Origin: an uncultured Arthrobacter sp.
Lineage (GTDB): Bacteria; Actinomycetota; Actinomycetes; Actinomycetales; Micrococcaceae
Assembly (NCBI RefSeq): GCF_902805515.1
Contig: NZ_CADCTE010000186.1
Span: 1 to 64,000 of the forward strand
DNA: 64,000 nucleotides
Direction: 5' to 3'
Shown: positions 54,609 through 63,893 of the stretch, piece after piece
How positions within the stretch are numbered: position 1 is the stretch's first letter
How the letters are laid out: each line of letters opens with the position of its first letter
Made by a program: the position numbers and the translations under genes
The notes under the pieces: generated by a model
Seen by the model: only the letters and a program-made list of their open reading frames with translations
Databases searched by the model: none
What the model was told of the DNA's origin: nothing

Positions 54609-55592
54609 AGACGACGCCGGGTCCACCGCCTGCCCGGTGACCCATCCGGTGAAGGACGGCCGCTTTGCGCCGGGCGCCCAGCCGGTGACGTCGGTGTGCC
54701 GGACGGACCCGCCGGGCGCCTCACCGGGACGGACGGCGACGGCGAGCGTACCCGGGAGCAGGGCCGGGGACAGGAAGTCCACCCCCCACGACACCGCGTC
54801 CGGCGCGGCCGGCTCCGCCAGCTCCACCATGCGCGCGGCAAGGTAAACACCGTGCGCGATGGCGCGCTTCATCCCCAGCAGCCGTGCCGAGGGCGCGCTC
54901 AAATGGATCGGATTCCAGTCCCCGGATACGGCCGCGTAGGCCCGTCCGGTGTCGGAAGCCAGGTCCCACTGTGCCGTGGGCACCGGCGGGGTGAAGGTGT
55001 CCGCGCTCCCCGACAGGGCAGTGTCGCTTTTGTCGCCACCGGCCGCCGGGCTGATGCCCGGGGATCCGTCCGGGGAGGGCTCTGGATGTTCCTCCCGGCC
55101 GCCGGCGGTCCGGACGCCGCGGGCCAGGTAGACCGAGCGCCCCGTCCAGATCCGCTCGCCATCCACCGACACCTCGGTGACGAGGTCCACCGAGGTCCCG
55201 GATCGGTGCGGGCTCAGGTTTTCGGCGTAGGCCACCGACTCGAACTTCTCCCCGACGCGCAGCGCCCGGGTCTGCACCACCGTGTTGCTGAGGTGGACCA
55301 TTCCCAGCAGCGGGAGCGGGAAGTCCGGGCGGGCCATCACACTCATGGCAACGGGGAAGGCCAGCGTGTGGACATGCGCCGAGGGAACGGCATCGCGTGC
55401 CGCCTGTCCGACGAGATGCTGGAAGGCGGTGAGCCGCTCCCGGTCCACGGGGCCGCCGGAGGCACGGTGACGGACCTCCGGCAGCGCCGACGCGGGGCTG
55501 CCCCGCCCGGCCCGCCGCAGCACGGCGCCGACTACCGCCTGCCGGTACAGGCCCGCCAGCTCCGGCATGGCCGGCAGGACGACTTCGTTCAT
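54606..55592 (-). CDS. MaoC-like (R)-hydroxyacyl dehydratase
   Basis: This 328-residue protein has a C-terminal hotdog domain with the hydratase motif SGDWNPIHL and AIAHGVYLAARM, and a longer N-terminal hotdog half. That double layout matches Htd2/MaoC-type enzymes of mycolata. It probably dehydrates 3-hydroxyacyl thioesters. The ATG overlaps the fabG stop (ATGA), so it is co-expressed. The frame is open far upstream, but that region is fabG. Confidence 0.85.
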   Translation of the reverse strand: MNEVVLPAMPELAGLYRQAVVGAVLRRAGRGSPASALPEVRHRASGGPVDRERLTAFQHLVGQAARDAVPSAHVHTLAFPVAMSVMARPDFPLPLLGMVHLSNTVVQTRALRVGEKFESVAYAENLSPHRSGTSVDLVTEVSVDGERIWTGRSVYLARGVRTAGGREEHPEPSPDGSPGISPAAGGDKSDTALSGSADTFTPPVPTAQWDLASDTGRAYAAVSGDWNPIHLSAPSARLLGMKRAIAHGVYLAARMVELAEPAAPDAVSWGVDFLSPALLPGTLAVAVRPGEAPGGSVRHTDVTGWAPGAKRPSFTGWVTGQAVDPASS

Positions 55593-56932
55593 GCTCCCAC
55601 CAGGTTCTGTCCGCAGACCCGGATGACCTGGCCGTTGATGCCGCCGGCCGGCCCGGAGGCAAGGAACGCGATGGTCTCGGCCACATCCACCGGTTGCCCG
55701 CCCTGCTGCAGGCTGCTGAGCCTGCGGGCCGCCTCGCGGGTGAGCATCGGCATCTTGGCGGTCATATCGGTCTCGATGAATCCGGGGGCGACAGCGTTGA
55801 TGGTGCGTCCGGACCCAGCCAACGCGGCAGCGGTGGCGCGGACCATGCCGATCACCCCGGCCTTGGAGGCGGCGTAGTTGCTCTGTCCGCGGTTTCCCGC
55901 GATGCCGCTGGTCGAGGCGAGGCTGATGATCCGGCCCTCGGGCGAGAACACCGGGGAGGCAAGCAGCTCGTCGTTGATGCGCAGCTGCGAGGAGATATTG
56001 ACCGCGATGACCGCGTTCCACCGTGCCGGGTCCATATTGGCAAGAAGCTTGTCCCGGGTGATTCCCGCGTTGTGCACGAAGATGTTCAGGGTGCCGTGGC
56101 GGTCCTTCACGTGGTTCAGGATCCGGGCGGCGGCGTCGGGAGCGGTGATGTCGACCTGCAGTGCAGTTCCCCCGACCCGGTTGGCGACCGCCGCAAGCTG
56201 CTCACCCGCCGCGGGCACGTCAACGACGACGACCTTCGCCCCGTCCCGGTGCAGGACCTCGGCGATCTTCGCCCCGATGCCCCGCGCCGCGCCGGTCACC
56301 ACGGCGGTCCTGCCGGCCAGCGGAGCACCGGCGTCGGCCGGCTCCTCCGGCGCGGGCACAGCGGAGACCCGCAGGAACTGGCCGTCGACATAGGCGCTGC
56401 GCCCGGAGAGCAGGAACCGCAGGGCCCCCAGGGCGCCCGGGCTGTCCGCCGCCGCCCCGTCCAGAAGCACGATCCCGTTGGCGGTGGCACCGGTCCGCAG
56501 TTCCTTGGCGACCGAACGCACGGCGCCGTCAACCCCCTGGCGGGCGGCGGCGGTGGCCGGGTCCCCGGCCTCCTCCGCCGGCCGGGCTAGGGAGACGACC
56601 CTGCCGCCGGGCAGCAGGGCGCGGACCGCCGCGCCGAGCTCGAGCAGGGGCGCACCCAGGTCCTCCGGACGCGACACCGCATCGAGGGCCACGGCCACCG
56701 CTCCGAGCTTCTCTCCCGGGCGCAGGTGCCGGCGGACGTCCTGGTCCCAGCCGAGCAGCGCATCCGCTAGGGTGTCGGCGCCCGAGCCGCTGCCCAGGAC
56801 CAGCACCGGCCCGGGGACGAGCGGGTCGCCGGGGGTGTAGCGGCGCAGTACCGCCGGGCGCGGCAGGCCCAGGGTCTTCGCCATCCTGCCCGGAAGCGGC
56901 GTGTTGACGAGGCCGAGGTAGGTATCCGCCAC
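55589..56932 (-). CDS. Long FabG-type 3-oxoacyl reductase (FabG4-like)
   Basis: This 447-residue protein is nearly twice the usual FabG length. The C-terminal half is a full SDR: TGAARGIGAKI, NAGITRDKLL and SNYAASKAGVIG, with the Tyr-Lys pair. The N-terminal half is a degenerate Rossmann unit (VLVLGSGSGADTLADAL) as in mycobacterial FabG4. It likely reduces long-chain or CoA-linked 3-oxoacyl substrates with NADH. The GTG 56932 lies just after the thiolase stop. Confidence 0.9.
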   Translation of the reverse strand: MADTYLGLVNTPLPGRMAKTLGLPRPAVLRRYTPGDPLVPGPVLVLGSGSGADTLADALLGWDQDVRRHLRPGEKLGAVAVALDAVSRPEDLGAPLLELGAAVRALLPGGRVVSLARPAEEAGDPATAAARQGVDGAVRSVAKELRTGATANGIVLLDGAAADSPGALGALRFLLSGRSAYVDGQFLRVSAVPAPEEPADAGAPLAGRTAVVTGAARGIGAKIAEVLHRDGAKVVVVDVPAAGEQLAAVANRVGGTALQVDITAPDAAARILNHVKDRHGTLNIFVHNAGITRDKLLANMDPARWNAVIAVNISSQLRINDELLASPVFSPEGRIISLASTSGIAGNRGQSNYAASKAGVIGMVRATAAALAGSGRTINAVAPGFIETDMTAKMPMLTREAARRLSSLQQGGQPVDVAETIAFLASGPAGGINGQVIRVCGQNLVGA

Positions 56933-56933
56933 C

Positions 56934-58247
56934 TCAGCGCGCCTCGAGGATGGCAACGACGCCCTGACCGCCGGCGGCGCACACGGAGATCAGGCCGCGG
57001 CCCGAACCCTTCTCCGCCAGCGCCTTGGCCAGGGAGGCGACGATCCGCCCGCCGGTGGCGGCGAAAGGGTGGCCGGCGGCCAGTGAGGAGCCGTTGACGT
57101 TGAGCTTGGATCGATCGATCTTCCCGAGCGCTCCGTCGAGGCCGAGGCGGGTCCGGCAGAACTCCTCGCTCTCCCACGCGGCGATGGAGCTGAGGACCGT
57201 GGAGGCAAAGGCCTCATGGATTTCGAAGAAGTCGAAGTCGTCGAAGTGCAGCCCGTTGCGCTGGAGCAGCCGCGGCATCGCGTAGACGGGGGCCATCAGC
57301 AGGCCCTCCTGGCCGTTCACGAAGTCCACGGCGGCCGCTTCGGCGTCGACGACGTTGGCGAGCATCGGCAGGTTGTTGACCCGCGCATAGTCCTCAGAGC
57401 CGAGCAGGACGACGGCGGCGCCGTCGGTCAGCGGCGTGGAGTTGCCCGCCGTCATGGTGGCGGGCGTATCGAGCCCGGCGCCAAACACCGGCTTCAGCTT
57501 CGCCAGCTTCTCCAGCGACGTGTCCGCGCGCAGGTTCGCGTCCCGGGTCAGCCCGCGGTAGGGGGTCATCAGGTCTTCGAAGAACCCGCGCTCGTAGGCC
57601 GCGGCGAGATTGGCATGGCTGGAATAGGCGAGTTCGTCCTGGGCCTCGCGGGTGATACCCCAGGCCGCGGTGGTCAACGCCTGGTGTTCGCCCATCGAGA
57701 GCCCCGTGCGGGGTTCACCCGTGGTCGGGGCGTTCGGTGCCAGGTCCCGGGGGCGCAGCCTGCTGACCGCGGCGAGCTTCTGCTTGGGCGTGCGGGCCCG
57801 GGAGAGGTCGAGAAGCACCCGGCGCAGGCCCTCACTGACCACGATGGGCGCGTCGGAGGCCGAATCGACGCCGCCGGCGATGCCGGAGTCAATCTGGCCC
57901 AGCTTGATCTTGTTGGCGAGGCCCACCACGGTCTCAAGGCCGGTGGCGCAGGCCTGCTGCAGGTCGTACGCCGGGGTGTGCGCGGAGAGGGCGGAGCCCA
58001 GCACCGCCTCGCGGGTGAGGTTGAAGTCCCGGGAGTGCTTCAGGACGGCACCCGCGGCGACCTGGCCAATGCGCTCGCCCTGCAGGCCGAACCGGGCGAC
58101 GAGGCCGTCGAGCGCGGCGATGAGCATGTCCTTGTTCGACGAGGACGCGTAGGCCCCGCCGGAGCGCGCGAAGGGAATGCGGTTGCCGCCGATGACGACG
58201 GCGTTGCGGACCGTGGTGCCCGCGCCTGCTCCTGGCTGGTTCGACAT
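56934..58247 (-). CDS. Acetyl-CoA C-acyltransferase (FadI-like thiolase)
   Basis: This 437-residue thiolase has the acyl-accepting Cys in LQQACATGLET, EIHEAF, the His in AAGHPFAATGG and the second Cys in SVCAAGGQG. The long loop region before residue 200 matches FadI rather than FadA. With FabG and the MaoC dehydratase it forms a fatty-acid cycle module. The ATG follows GGAGATCCCTC. Divergent from a TetR gene. Confidence 0.93.
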   Translation of the reverse strand: MSNQPGAGAGTTVRNAVVIGGNRIPFARSGGAYASSSNKDMLIAALDGLVARFGLQGERIGQVAAGAVLKHSRDFNLTREAVLGSALSAHTPAYDLQQACATGLETVVGLANKIKLGQIDSGIAGGVDSASDAPIVVSEGLRRVLLDLSRARTPKQKLAAVSRLRPRDLAPNAPTTGEPRTGLSMGEHQALTTAAWGITREAQDELAYSSHANLAAAYERGFFEDLMTPYRGLTRDANLRADTSLEKLAKLKPVFGAGLDTPATMTAGNSTPLTDGAAVVLLGSEDYARVNNLPMLANVVDAEAAAVDFVNGQEGLLMAPVYAMPRLLQRNGLHFDDFDFFEIHEAFASTVLSSIAAWESEEFCRTRLGLDGALGKIDRSKLNVNGSSLAAGHPFAATGGRIVASLAKALAEKGSGRGLISVCAAGGQGVVAILEAR

Positions 58248-58279
58248 GAGGGATCTCCTGGTGGTCGTGGTGGATTACC

Positions 58280-58310
58280 GATACCCAGCGTACCTGATAC
58301 GCTGAGTATC
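58280..58310. promoter_or_regulatory. TetR operator between the thiolase and TetR genes
   Basis: GATACCCAGCGTA (58280-58292) and TACGCTGAGTATC (58298-58310) are inverted 13-base arms with one mismatch around a five-base centre. The right arm abuts the TetR ATG and holds its likely -10 TACGCT (58298-58303). One dimer pair here would repress both directions. Confidence 0.8.
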
Positions 58311-59072
58311 ATGAACACTTCGCCAGCGGTTTCCGCCGTGCCCGCCGGAACAGGCCCGGCGCCCGACGGGCGGTCCAGCCGGTGGGAGGAACACCGCGCC
58401 GAGCGCCGGCGCGCGCTGATCAGCACCGCGCGCCGCGCCGTCGACACCCTCGGCCACGGCGCCTCCATGGAAGACATCGCGGCGGCGGCCGACACCTCCA
58501 AATCCGTGTACTACCGCTACTTCGGTGACAAGACCGGCCTGCAGCAGGCCATGGCCGAGGTCGTCACGGGCCAGATGCAGCAGAAGATCCTCGCGGCGGC
58601 ACGGCAGGCCCAGACACCGCGTGAAGGCCTGCGCGGCATGATCTCCGTCTACCTGCAAATGGCACAGACCTCACCGAACGTGTACGCGTTCGTCACGCGG
58701 GTCGGCCAGGCCGACCTGGCCGCGGGCCCGGCCGATGAGGCCCGGCCCGCCGACCCCCTGACCCACTTCCTTGAGGCCGTCACCGAGATGCTCGCCCGCC
58801 CCATGCGGGCCTACCTGCGGTCCTCGCCCCACCTGAGCGGCCCCGCCGACCCTCGGCTCGTGTACTGGCCGCGGGCCGCCATCGGCATGGTCCGCTCCGC
58901 CGGTGAGCTGTGGCTGGCGACGCCCGCCGGCCCGGGCAAGCCCGGCGTGGAGCAGCTCGCCGACCAGCTGACCGACTGGCTCTTCGAAGGCATCAGCCAC
59001 CAGGTGCCCACCGGGCAACCGACCCTCCCGGCACCGGACTCCACCACCTCCCCTGCAAAGGACAACTCATGA
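58311..59072 (+). CDS. TetR regulator of the lipid cluster
   Basis: This 253-residue TetR protein has ALISTARRAVDTLGHGASMEDIAAAADTSKSVYYRYFGDK as its DNA-binding region. The C-terminal TetR_C region is long enough for an acyl-CoA ligand. The ATG has no ribosome site and lies directly on the operator, suggesting autorepression. It overlaps the acyl-CoA oxidase gene by ATGA and is divergent from the thiolase. Confidence 0.92.
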   Translation: MNTSPAVSAVPAGTGPAPDGRSSRWEEHRAERRRALISTARRAVDTLGHGASMEDIAAAADTSKSVYYRYFGDKTGLQQAMAEVVTGQMQQKILAAARQAQTPREGLRGMISVYLQMAQTSPNVYAFVTRVGQADLAAGPADEARPADPLTHFLEAVTEMLARPMRAYLRSSPHLSGPADPRLVYWPRAAIGMVRSAGELWLATPAGPGKPGVEQLADQLTDWLFEGISHQVPTGQPTLPAPDSTTSPAKDNS

Positions 59073-61216
59073 CGCAGACAGCAGCCGCCCCCCGGCGCGA
59101 GGTTCCCGCAGCGGGCACCATCACCGACAACGACGCGGCCGTCCTCGACCCCGCCGTCCTCGGGGAGCTGCTCCTCGGGAAATGGGCGTCGGTGCGCCGG
59201 ACCGCCCGAGAGCTCGCAGGGCGCCCCGAAGTGCACAAGATCGAAGGACTCACCTCGGCCGAGCACCGCAGCCGCTGCTTCGACCAGCTCCACTACCTGG
59301 TGAAGAACCAGGCGGTGCACCGGGCCTTCCCGACCTCGCTCGGCGGGCACGACGACCACGGCGGCAACGTCGCAGGGTTCGAGGAACTCGTGGTCGCCGA
59401 TCCCTCCCTGCAGATCAAGGCCGGCGTCCAGTGGGGCCTGTTCGGTGCGGCGGTGCTCCACCTGGGCACCGAGGAGCACCATCAGGCGTGGCTGCCCGGC
59501 ATCATGAACATGGACATCCCGGGCTGCTTCGCCATGACGGAGACCGGGCACGGCTCGGATGTGGCAAGCATCGCCACGACCGCCGTCTACTCCCCCGAGG
59601 ATGAATCCTTCACCCTGAACACCCCCTTCCGGGCGGCGTGGAAGGACTACATCGGCAATGCCGCCGTCGACGGCCGCGCCGCCGTCGTCTTCGCCCAGCT
59701 CATCACCCGGGGCGTCAACCACGGCGTGCATGCCTTCTACGTCGAACTGCGCGACGCCGACGGCGCCTTCCTGCCCGGGATCGGCGGCGAGGACGACGGC
59801 CTCAAGGGCGGCCTGAACGGCATCGACAACGGCCGGCTGCACTTCGAGAACGTCCAAGTGCCCCGGACGCACCTGCTGAACCGGTACGGCAGCGTCGCCC
59901 CCGACGGCACCTACAGCTCCCCCATCGCCTCGCCGGGCCGCCGCTTCTTCACCATGCTGGGTACACTCGTGCAGGGCCGCGTGTCCCTCGATGGCGCGGC
60001 CGTCGCGGTGAGCAAGCTCGCGCTGAAGACCGCCATCACCTACGCCTCGGAGCGGCGCCAGTTCAACGCGTCCTCGGACCTCTCCGAAGAGGTCATCCTC
60101 GACTACCAGCGCCACCAGCGGCGCCTCCTGCCGCGCCTGGCCGCCACCTATGCGGCGTCGTTCGCCCATGAGGAACTGCTTGAGAAGTTCGACGGCGTGT
60201 TCTCCGGCACCTCCGACACCGACGCCGACCGCCAGGACCTCGAGACCCTCGCCGCGGCCTACAAGCCGCTGTCCACCTGGCTGGCCCTGGATACGCTGCA
60301 GGAGTGCCGGGAGGCCTGCGGCGGCGCAGGGTTCCTCACGGAGAACCGCTTCACCTCGCTCCGGGCGGACATGGACGTCTACGCCACCTTCGAAGGTGAC
60401 AACAACGTCCTGCTCCAGCTCGTCGCCAAGCGCCTGCTGACGGACTATGCCCGCGAGTTCAAGGGCATGGACTTCGGCGTCCTCGCCCGCTACGCGGTCT
60501 CCCAGGCCGCGGGGCGGACGGTGCACCGCTCCGGGCTCCGCCGTGTGGTGCAGACCGTCGTGGACACCGGGTCCGAAAAGAAGTCGGCGATCGCCCTGCG
60601 GGACGAGGCAACCCAGCACGGGCTGCTCTCGGACCGGGTGGGCACCATGGTTGCAGAACTCGCCGGCGCCCTGCGGGGGGCCGGGACGATGCCGCAGGCC
60701 AAGGCTGCCGCCCTGTTCAACGAACACCAGCACGAGCTGATCGAAACGGCCCGGGCACACGCCGAGCTGCTGCAGTGGGAGGCGTTCACGGCGGCGCTGC
60801 ACCGGGTCGAGGAGCCCGGGACCCGGCAGGTCCTGACCTGGCTGCGCGACCTGTTCGGGCTGTGCCTGCTGGAGCGGAACCTCGCCTGGTACCTGATGAA
60901 CGGGCGGCTCTCCTCGCAGCGGGCCCGGACCCTCACGCCCTACATCAACCGGCTGCTCGCCAAGCTCCGCCCGCACGCCCTCGACCTGGTCGAGGCCTTC
61001 GGTTACGGGCCCGAGCACCTCCGCGCCGCGATCGCCACCGGCGCCGAGAAGCGGCGCCAGGACGAGGCCGCCGCGCACGCCCGGGCGGTACGGGCAAGCA
61101 GCGGCTCCCCGATCGAGGAGAAGACCCTGCTGGCCCGGCAGTCGGAACAGGCCAAGACGCGGGGCAAGAGCTCACCGCGCAAGGCACGGCAGGTGCCCGA
61201 GAAGTCCTCGGCCTGA
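59069..61216 (+). CDS. Acyl-CoA oxidase/dehydrogenase (large form)
   Basis: This 715-residue flavoprotein fits the acyl-CoA oxidase layout: AMTETGHGSDVA, QGRVSLDGAAVAVSKLALK, and the catalytic Glu in FEGDNNVLLQLVAKRLL. The length matches peroxisome-type oxidases rather than 380-residue dehydrogenases. It would do the first step of beta-oxidation, complementing the thiolase operon. The C-terminal tail is basic (KTRGKSSPRKARQ). The ATG follows AAAGGAC. Confidence 0.9.
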   Translation: MTQTAAAPRREVPAAGTITDNDAAVLDPAVLGELLLGKWASVRRTARELAGRPEVHKIEGLTSAEHRSRCFDQLHYLVKNQAVHRAFPTSLGGHDDHGGNVAGFEELVVADPSLQIKAGVQWGLFGAAVLHLGTEEHHQAWLPGIMNMDIPGCFAMTETGHGSDVASIATTAVYSPEDESFTLNTPFRAAWKDYIGNAAVDGRAAVVFAQLITRGVNHGVHAFYVELRDADGAFLPGIGGEDDGLKGGLNGIDNGRLHFENVQVPRTHLLNRYGSVAPDGTYSSPIASPGRRFFTMLGTLVQGRVSLDGAAVAVSKLALKTAITYASERRQFNASSDLSEEVILDYQRHQRRLLPRLAATYAASFAHEELLEKFDGVFSGTSDTDADRQDLETLAAAYKPLSTWLALDTLQECREACGGAGFLTENRFTSLRADMDVYATFEGDNNVLLQLVAKRLLTDYAREFKGMDFGVLARYAVSQAAGRTVHRSGLRRVVQTVVDTGSEKKSAIALRDEATQHGLLSDRVGTMVAELAGALRGAGTMPQAKAAALFNEHQHELIETARAHAELLQWEAFTAALHRVEEPGTRQVLTWLRDLFGLCLLERNLAWYLMNGRLSSQRARTLTPYINRLLAKLRPHALDLVEAFGYGPEHLRAAIATGAEKRRQDEAAAHARAVRASSGSPIEEKTLLARQSEQAKTRGKSSPRKARQVPEKSSA

Positions 61217-61294
61217 CCGGCCGGTCGCCAATCCCGCGGTGATCCGCGTGCCGGACCGCGGTCCGCGGATCGAAAGTTCGCCGCCGGGAGCTGA

Positions 61295-61325
61295 AAGCCC
61301 CTGTCCGCCCGGCGGACAGGGGCTT
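61295..61325. terminator. Bidirectional terminator
   Basis: AAGCCCCTGTCCGCC and GGCGGACAGGGGCTT pair perfectly with a one-base centre. It stands between the convergent oxidase and glgA genes. Confidence 0.7.
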
Positions 61326-61331
61326 ACACCG

Positions 61332-62525
61332 TCACAGCACGCTGCGGTACACCTCGAGGGTCGCCTCGGCAATGGAATCCCACGCGAAGTGCTGCTCGGC
61401 GCGGGTCCGGCCGGCCTCGCCCATCTGGCGGGCGGTCACCGGGTCGGCGACCAGCGCGGTGAGCGCGGCGGCGAAGTCCGACACGAAGCGCTCTGGGTCA
61501 AGGGGCGTTCCGGTGCCGTCGGAGACCTGTTCGAGCGGCACGAGGGTCCCGGTGACGCCGTCCTCGACGACTTCGGGGATCCCGCCGGTGGCACTGGCCA
61601 CCACGGCCGCACCGCAGGCCATCGCCTCGAGGTTCACGATGCCCAGCGGCTCGTAGATGGACGGGCACGCGAACACCGTGGCATGGCTGAGCACCTGCAC
61701 CAGCTCCCGGCGCGGCAGCATCCGCTCGATGAGCACCACCGAGCCGCGCCGGTCCCGGAGCTCGTTGATCAGCTTTTCGGTCTCCGCGGCGAGCTCGGGG
61801 GTATCGGCCGCACCGAGGACCAGGACCAGCTGCACGTCCGCAGGCAGTTGCGCGGCAGCCCGGAGCAGGTAGGGCACGCCCTTCTGGCGGGTGTTGCGCC
61901 CCACGAAGACCACGCTGGGACGGTCCGGGTCGATGCCGAGGGCCCGCACGGCGTCGTCGTCCTCGTCGCGCACCCACTCGGAGACGTCGATGCCGTTGTG
62001 CACCACGTGCACCTTCGACGGGTCGACGGCGGGGTAGCTGCGCAGGATGTCCTCGCGCATCCCCGCCGACACGGCGATCACTGCGGCGGCGGCCTCATAC
62101 GAGGTCTTTTCCGCCCAGGAGGACAGCGCGTAGCCTCCTCCGAGCTGCTCGGCCTTCCAGGGCCGCAGCGGCTCAAGGCTGTGGGCGCTGAGCACGTGCG
62201 GGATGCCGTGGAGCAGGGAGGCGAGGTGCCCGGCCATGTTCGCGTACCAGGTGTGCGAGTGGACGAGGTCGGCACCATTGATGTTCCCGAGCATCTCCAG
62301 GTCCGTCCCGAGGGTCTGCACGGCGGCGTTCGCTCCGGCCAGTCCCGGGGGCACGCCGTAGGTGCGCACGCGCGCCCCGTGGTAGTCGGAGGGGCGCTCC
62401 GCGCCGAAACAGTGGACGTTCAGATCCACCTGACCGGCCAGCACGCGGCTCAGCTCCGCAACATGGACACCTGCCCCGCCATAGATTTCTGGGGGGAATT
62501 CCTTGGAGACAATATCTACTCGCAC
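61332..62525 (-). CDS. glgA: Glycogen synthase, actinobacterial GT4 type (GlgA/GlgM)
   Basis: This 397-residue retaining GT4 glycosyltransferase begins MRVDIVSKEFPPEIYGGAG. It has SAHSLEPLRPWK and ends with the nucleotide-binding EPLGIVNLEAMACGA. In mycobacteria the homologue (GlgM) makes maltose-1-phosphate from ADP-glucose and feeds the GlgE pathway, so either role is possible. It is divergent from glgC, which makes its donor. The GTG has TACGTT six bases upstream. Confidence 0.93.
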   Translation of the reverse strand: MRVDIVSKEFPPEIYGGAGVHVAELSRVLAGQVDLNVHCFGAERPSDYHGARVRTYGVPPGLAGANAAVQTLGTDLEMLGNINGADLVHSHTWYANMAGHLASLLHGIPHVLSAHSLEPLRPWKAEQLGGGYALSSWAEKTSYEAAAAVIAVSAGMREDILRSYPAVDPSKVHVVHNGIDVSEWVRDEDDDAVRALGIDPDRPSVVFVGRNTRQKGVPYLLRAAAQLPADVQLVLVLGAADTPELAAETEKLINELRDRRGSVVLIERMLPRRELVQVLSHATVFACPSIYEPLGIVNLEAMACGAAVVASATGGIPEVVEDGVTGTLVPLEQVSDGTGTPLDPERFVSDFAAALTALVADPVTARQMGEAGRTRAEQHFAWDSIAEATLEVYRSVL

Positions 62526-62531
62526 TCCCCC

Positions 62532-62537
62532 AACGTA
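62532..62537 (-). promoter_or_regulatory. Leaderless -10 TACGTT for glgA
   Basis: TACGTT on the minus strand ends six bases before the GTG. A GGGGGA in between could also act as a ribosome site but is too close. Confidence 0.4.
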
Positions 62538-62610
62538 GTGCAGGAGGCCGCAGTCCTCTAGTGTGAACAGAATTGGACCGACACGTTGGAATACTCAAAG
62601 GGGGTTACCC

Positions 62611-63855
62611 GTGGCACTTAAGAAAGTTCTGGCGGTTGTACTGGCAGGTGGCGAGGGCAAACGCCTGATGCCCCTCACCGCGGACCGGGCCAAGCCGGCC
62701 GTGCCGTTCGCCGGAAGCTACCGGTTGATCGACTTCGCCCTCTCGAACCTGGTGAACTCCGGCTACCTGCAGATCGTGGTGCTCACGCAGTACAAATCCC
62801 ACAGCCTCGATCGGCACGTCTCCGAGACCTGGCGGATGTCAACGCAGCTCCAGCAGTACATCGCGTCGGTGCCTGCGCAGCAGCGCCGCGGCAAGAGCTG
62901 GTTCCTGGGCAGCGCCAACGCGATCTACCAGTCCCTCAACCTCATCCACGACGCCCAGCCCGACATTGTCGTGGTCATCGGCGCCGACCACGTGTACCGC
63001 ATGGACTTCGAGCAGATGGTCAACGCGCACGTCGAATCCGGAGCCTCAGTCAGCGTCGCCGCCGTGCGCCAGCCCATGAACCTCGTCGACCAGTTCGGCG
63101 TCATCGAGGTGGACTCCAACGACCCGACCCGCATCGCCGCCTTCGTCGAGAAGCCGAAGACCACCCCCGGGCTGCCCGATGACCCCAACAGCTTCCTCGC
63201 CTCGATGGGCAACTACGTCTTCACCGCCGACGCGCTGGTCAAGGCCCTCGAGGAGGACGCGGCCCGCCTCGACACCAAGCACGACATGGGCGGGGACATC
63301 ATCCCCCACTTCGTCGACCGCAACGACGCAGCCGTCTACGACTTCACCACGAACAACATTCCCGGCTCCACCGAACGGGACCGCCAGTACTGGCGCGACG
63401 TGGGGACCATGGACTCCTACTACGAGGCCAATATGGACCTCATCTCCCCGCTGCCCCTGTTCAACCTGTACAACCTGCAGTGGCCGATCTACACCCGCCA
63501 GAGCGTCTCGCCGCCCGCGAAATTCGTGCGCAGCGCCACGGGCCGCTCCGGCGAGGCCCACGACTCCATCGTCTCGGCCGGCGTCGTCATTTCGGGCGGA
63601 ACGGTGCAGGGCTCGGTGCTCGCCACTGACGTCTTCGTCGATGAGAGCGCGGAGGTGAGCGATTCGGTGCTGATGGACAAGGTGAGCATCGGCCCCGGCG
63701 CCATCGTCCGCCGCGCGATCATCGATAAGAACGCGAAGATCCCGGCCGGGGCGCGCATCGGCGTGGACCGCGAGCTCGACCTCAGCCGCGGGTTCGCCGT
63801 GACCGACTCCGGGTTGACCATCCTGAGCAAGGGCCAGATCGTCCCCGCAGGCTAG
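62611..63855 (+). CDS. glgC: Glucose-1-phosphate adenylyltransferase
   Basis: GlgC makes ADP-glucose for glycogen. The 414-residue protein has [24 protein letters not shown], the catalytic [13 protein letters not shown], and a C-terminal left-handed beta-helix ([22 protein letters not shown]). The GTG at 62611 follows CAAAGGGGG at a normal distance; the frame is open 16 codons further upstream. Confidence 0.95.
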   Translation: MALKKVLAVVLAGGEGKRLMPLTADRAKPAVPFAGSYRLIDFALSNLVNSGYLQIVVLTQYKSHSLDRHVSETWRMSTQLQQYIASVPAQQRRGKSWFLGSANAIYQSLNLIHDAQPDIVVVIGADHVYRMDFEQMVNAHVESGASVSVAAVRQPMNLVDQFGVIEVDSNDPTRIAAFVEKPKTTPGLPDDPNSFLASMGNYVFTADALVKALEEDAARLDTKHDMGGDIIPHFVDRNDAAVYDFTTNNIPGSTERDRQYWRDVGTMDSYYEANMDLISPLPLFNLYNLQWPIYTRQSVSPPAKFVRSATGRSGEAHDSIVSAGVVISGGTVQGSVLATDVFVDESAEVSDSVLMDKVSIGPGAIVRRAIIDKNAKIPAGARIGVDRELDLSRGFAVTDSGLTILSKGQIVPAG

Positions 63856-63862
63856 GCAGTTC

Positions 63863-63893
63863 CCCGGGGCCGGTCAGCTGTTCCGGCCCCGGG
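63863..63893. terminator. Bidirectional hairpin after glgC
   Basis: CCCGGGGCCGG and CCGGCCCCGGG pair perfectly over eleven bases around a nine-base loop. There is no T-run. The loop holds the stop of the convergent gene. Confidence 0.55.

Noticed and set aside
54000-55877. Long plus-strand open frame opposite the kynU and MaoC genes
   Set aside because: It crosses two well-supported genes and has low-complexity composition.
58811-61078. Very long open frame opposite the acyl-CoA oxidase gene
   Set aside because: It mirrors the real gene through GC-rich third positions, has no motif, and lacks a ribosome site.
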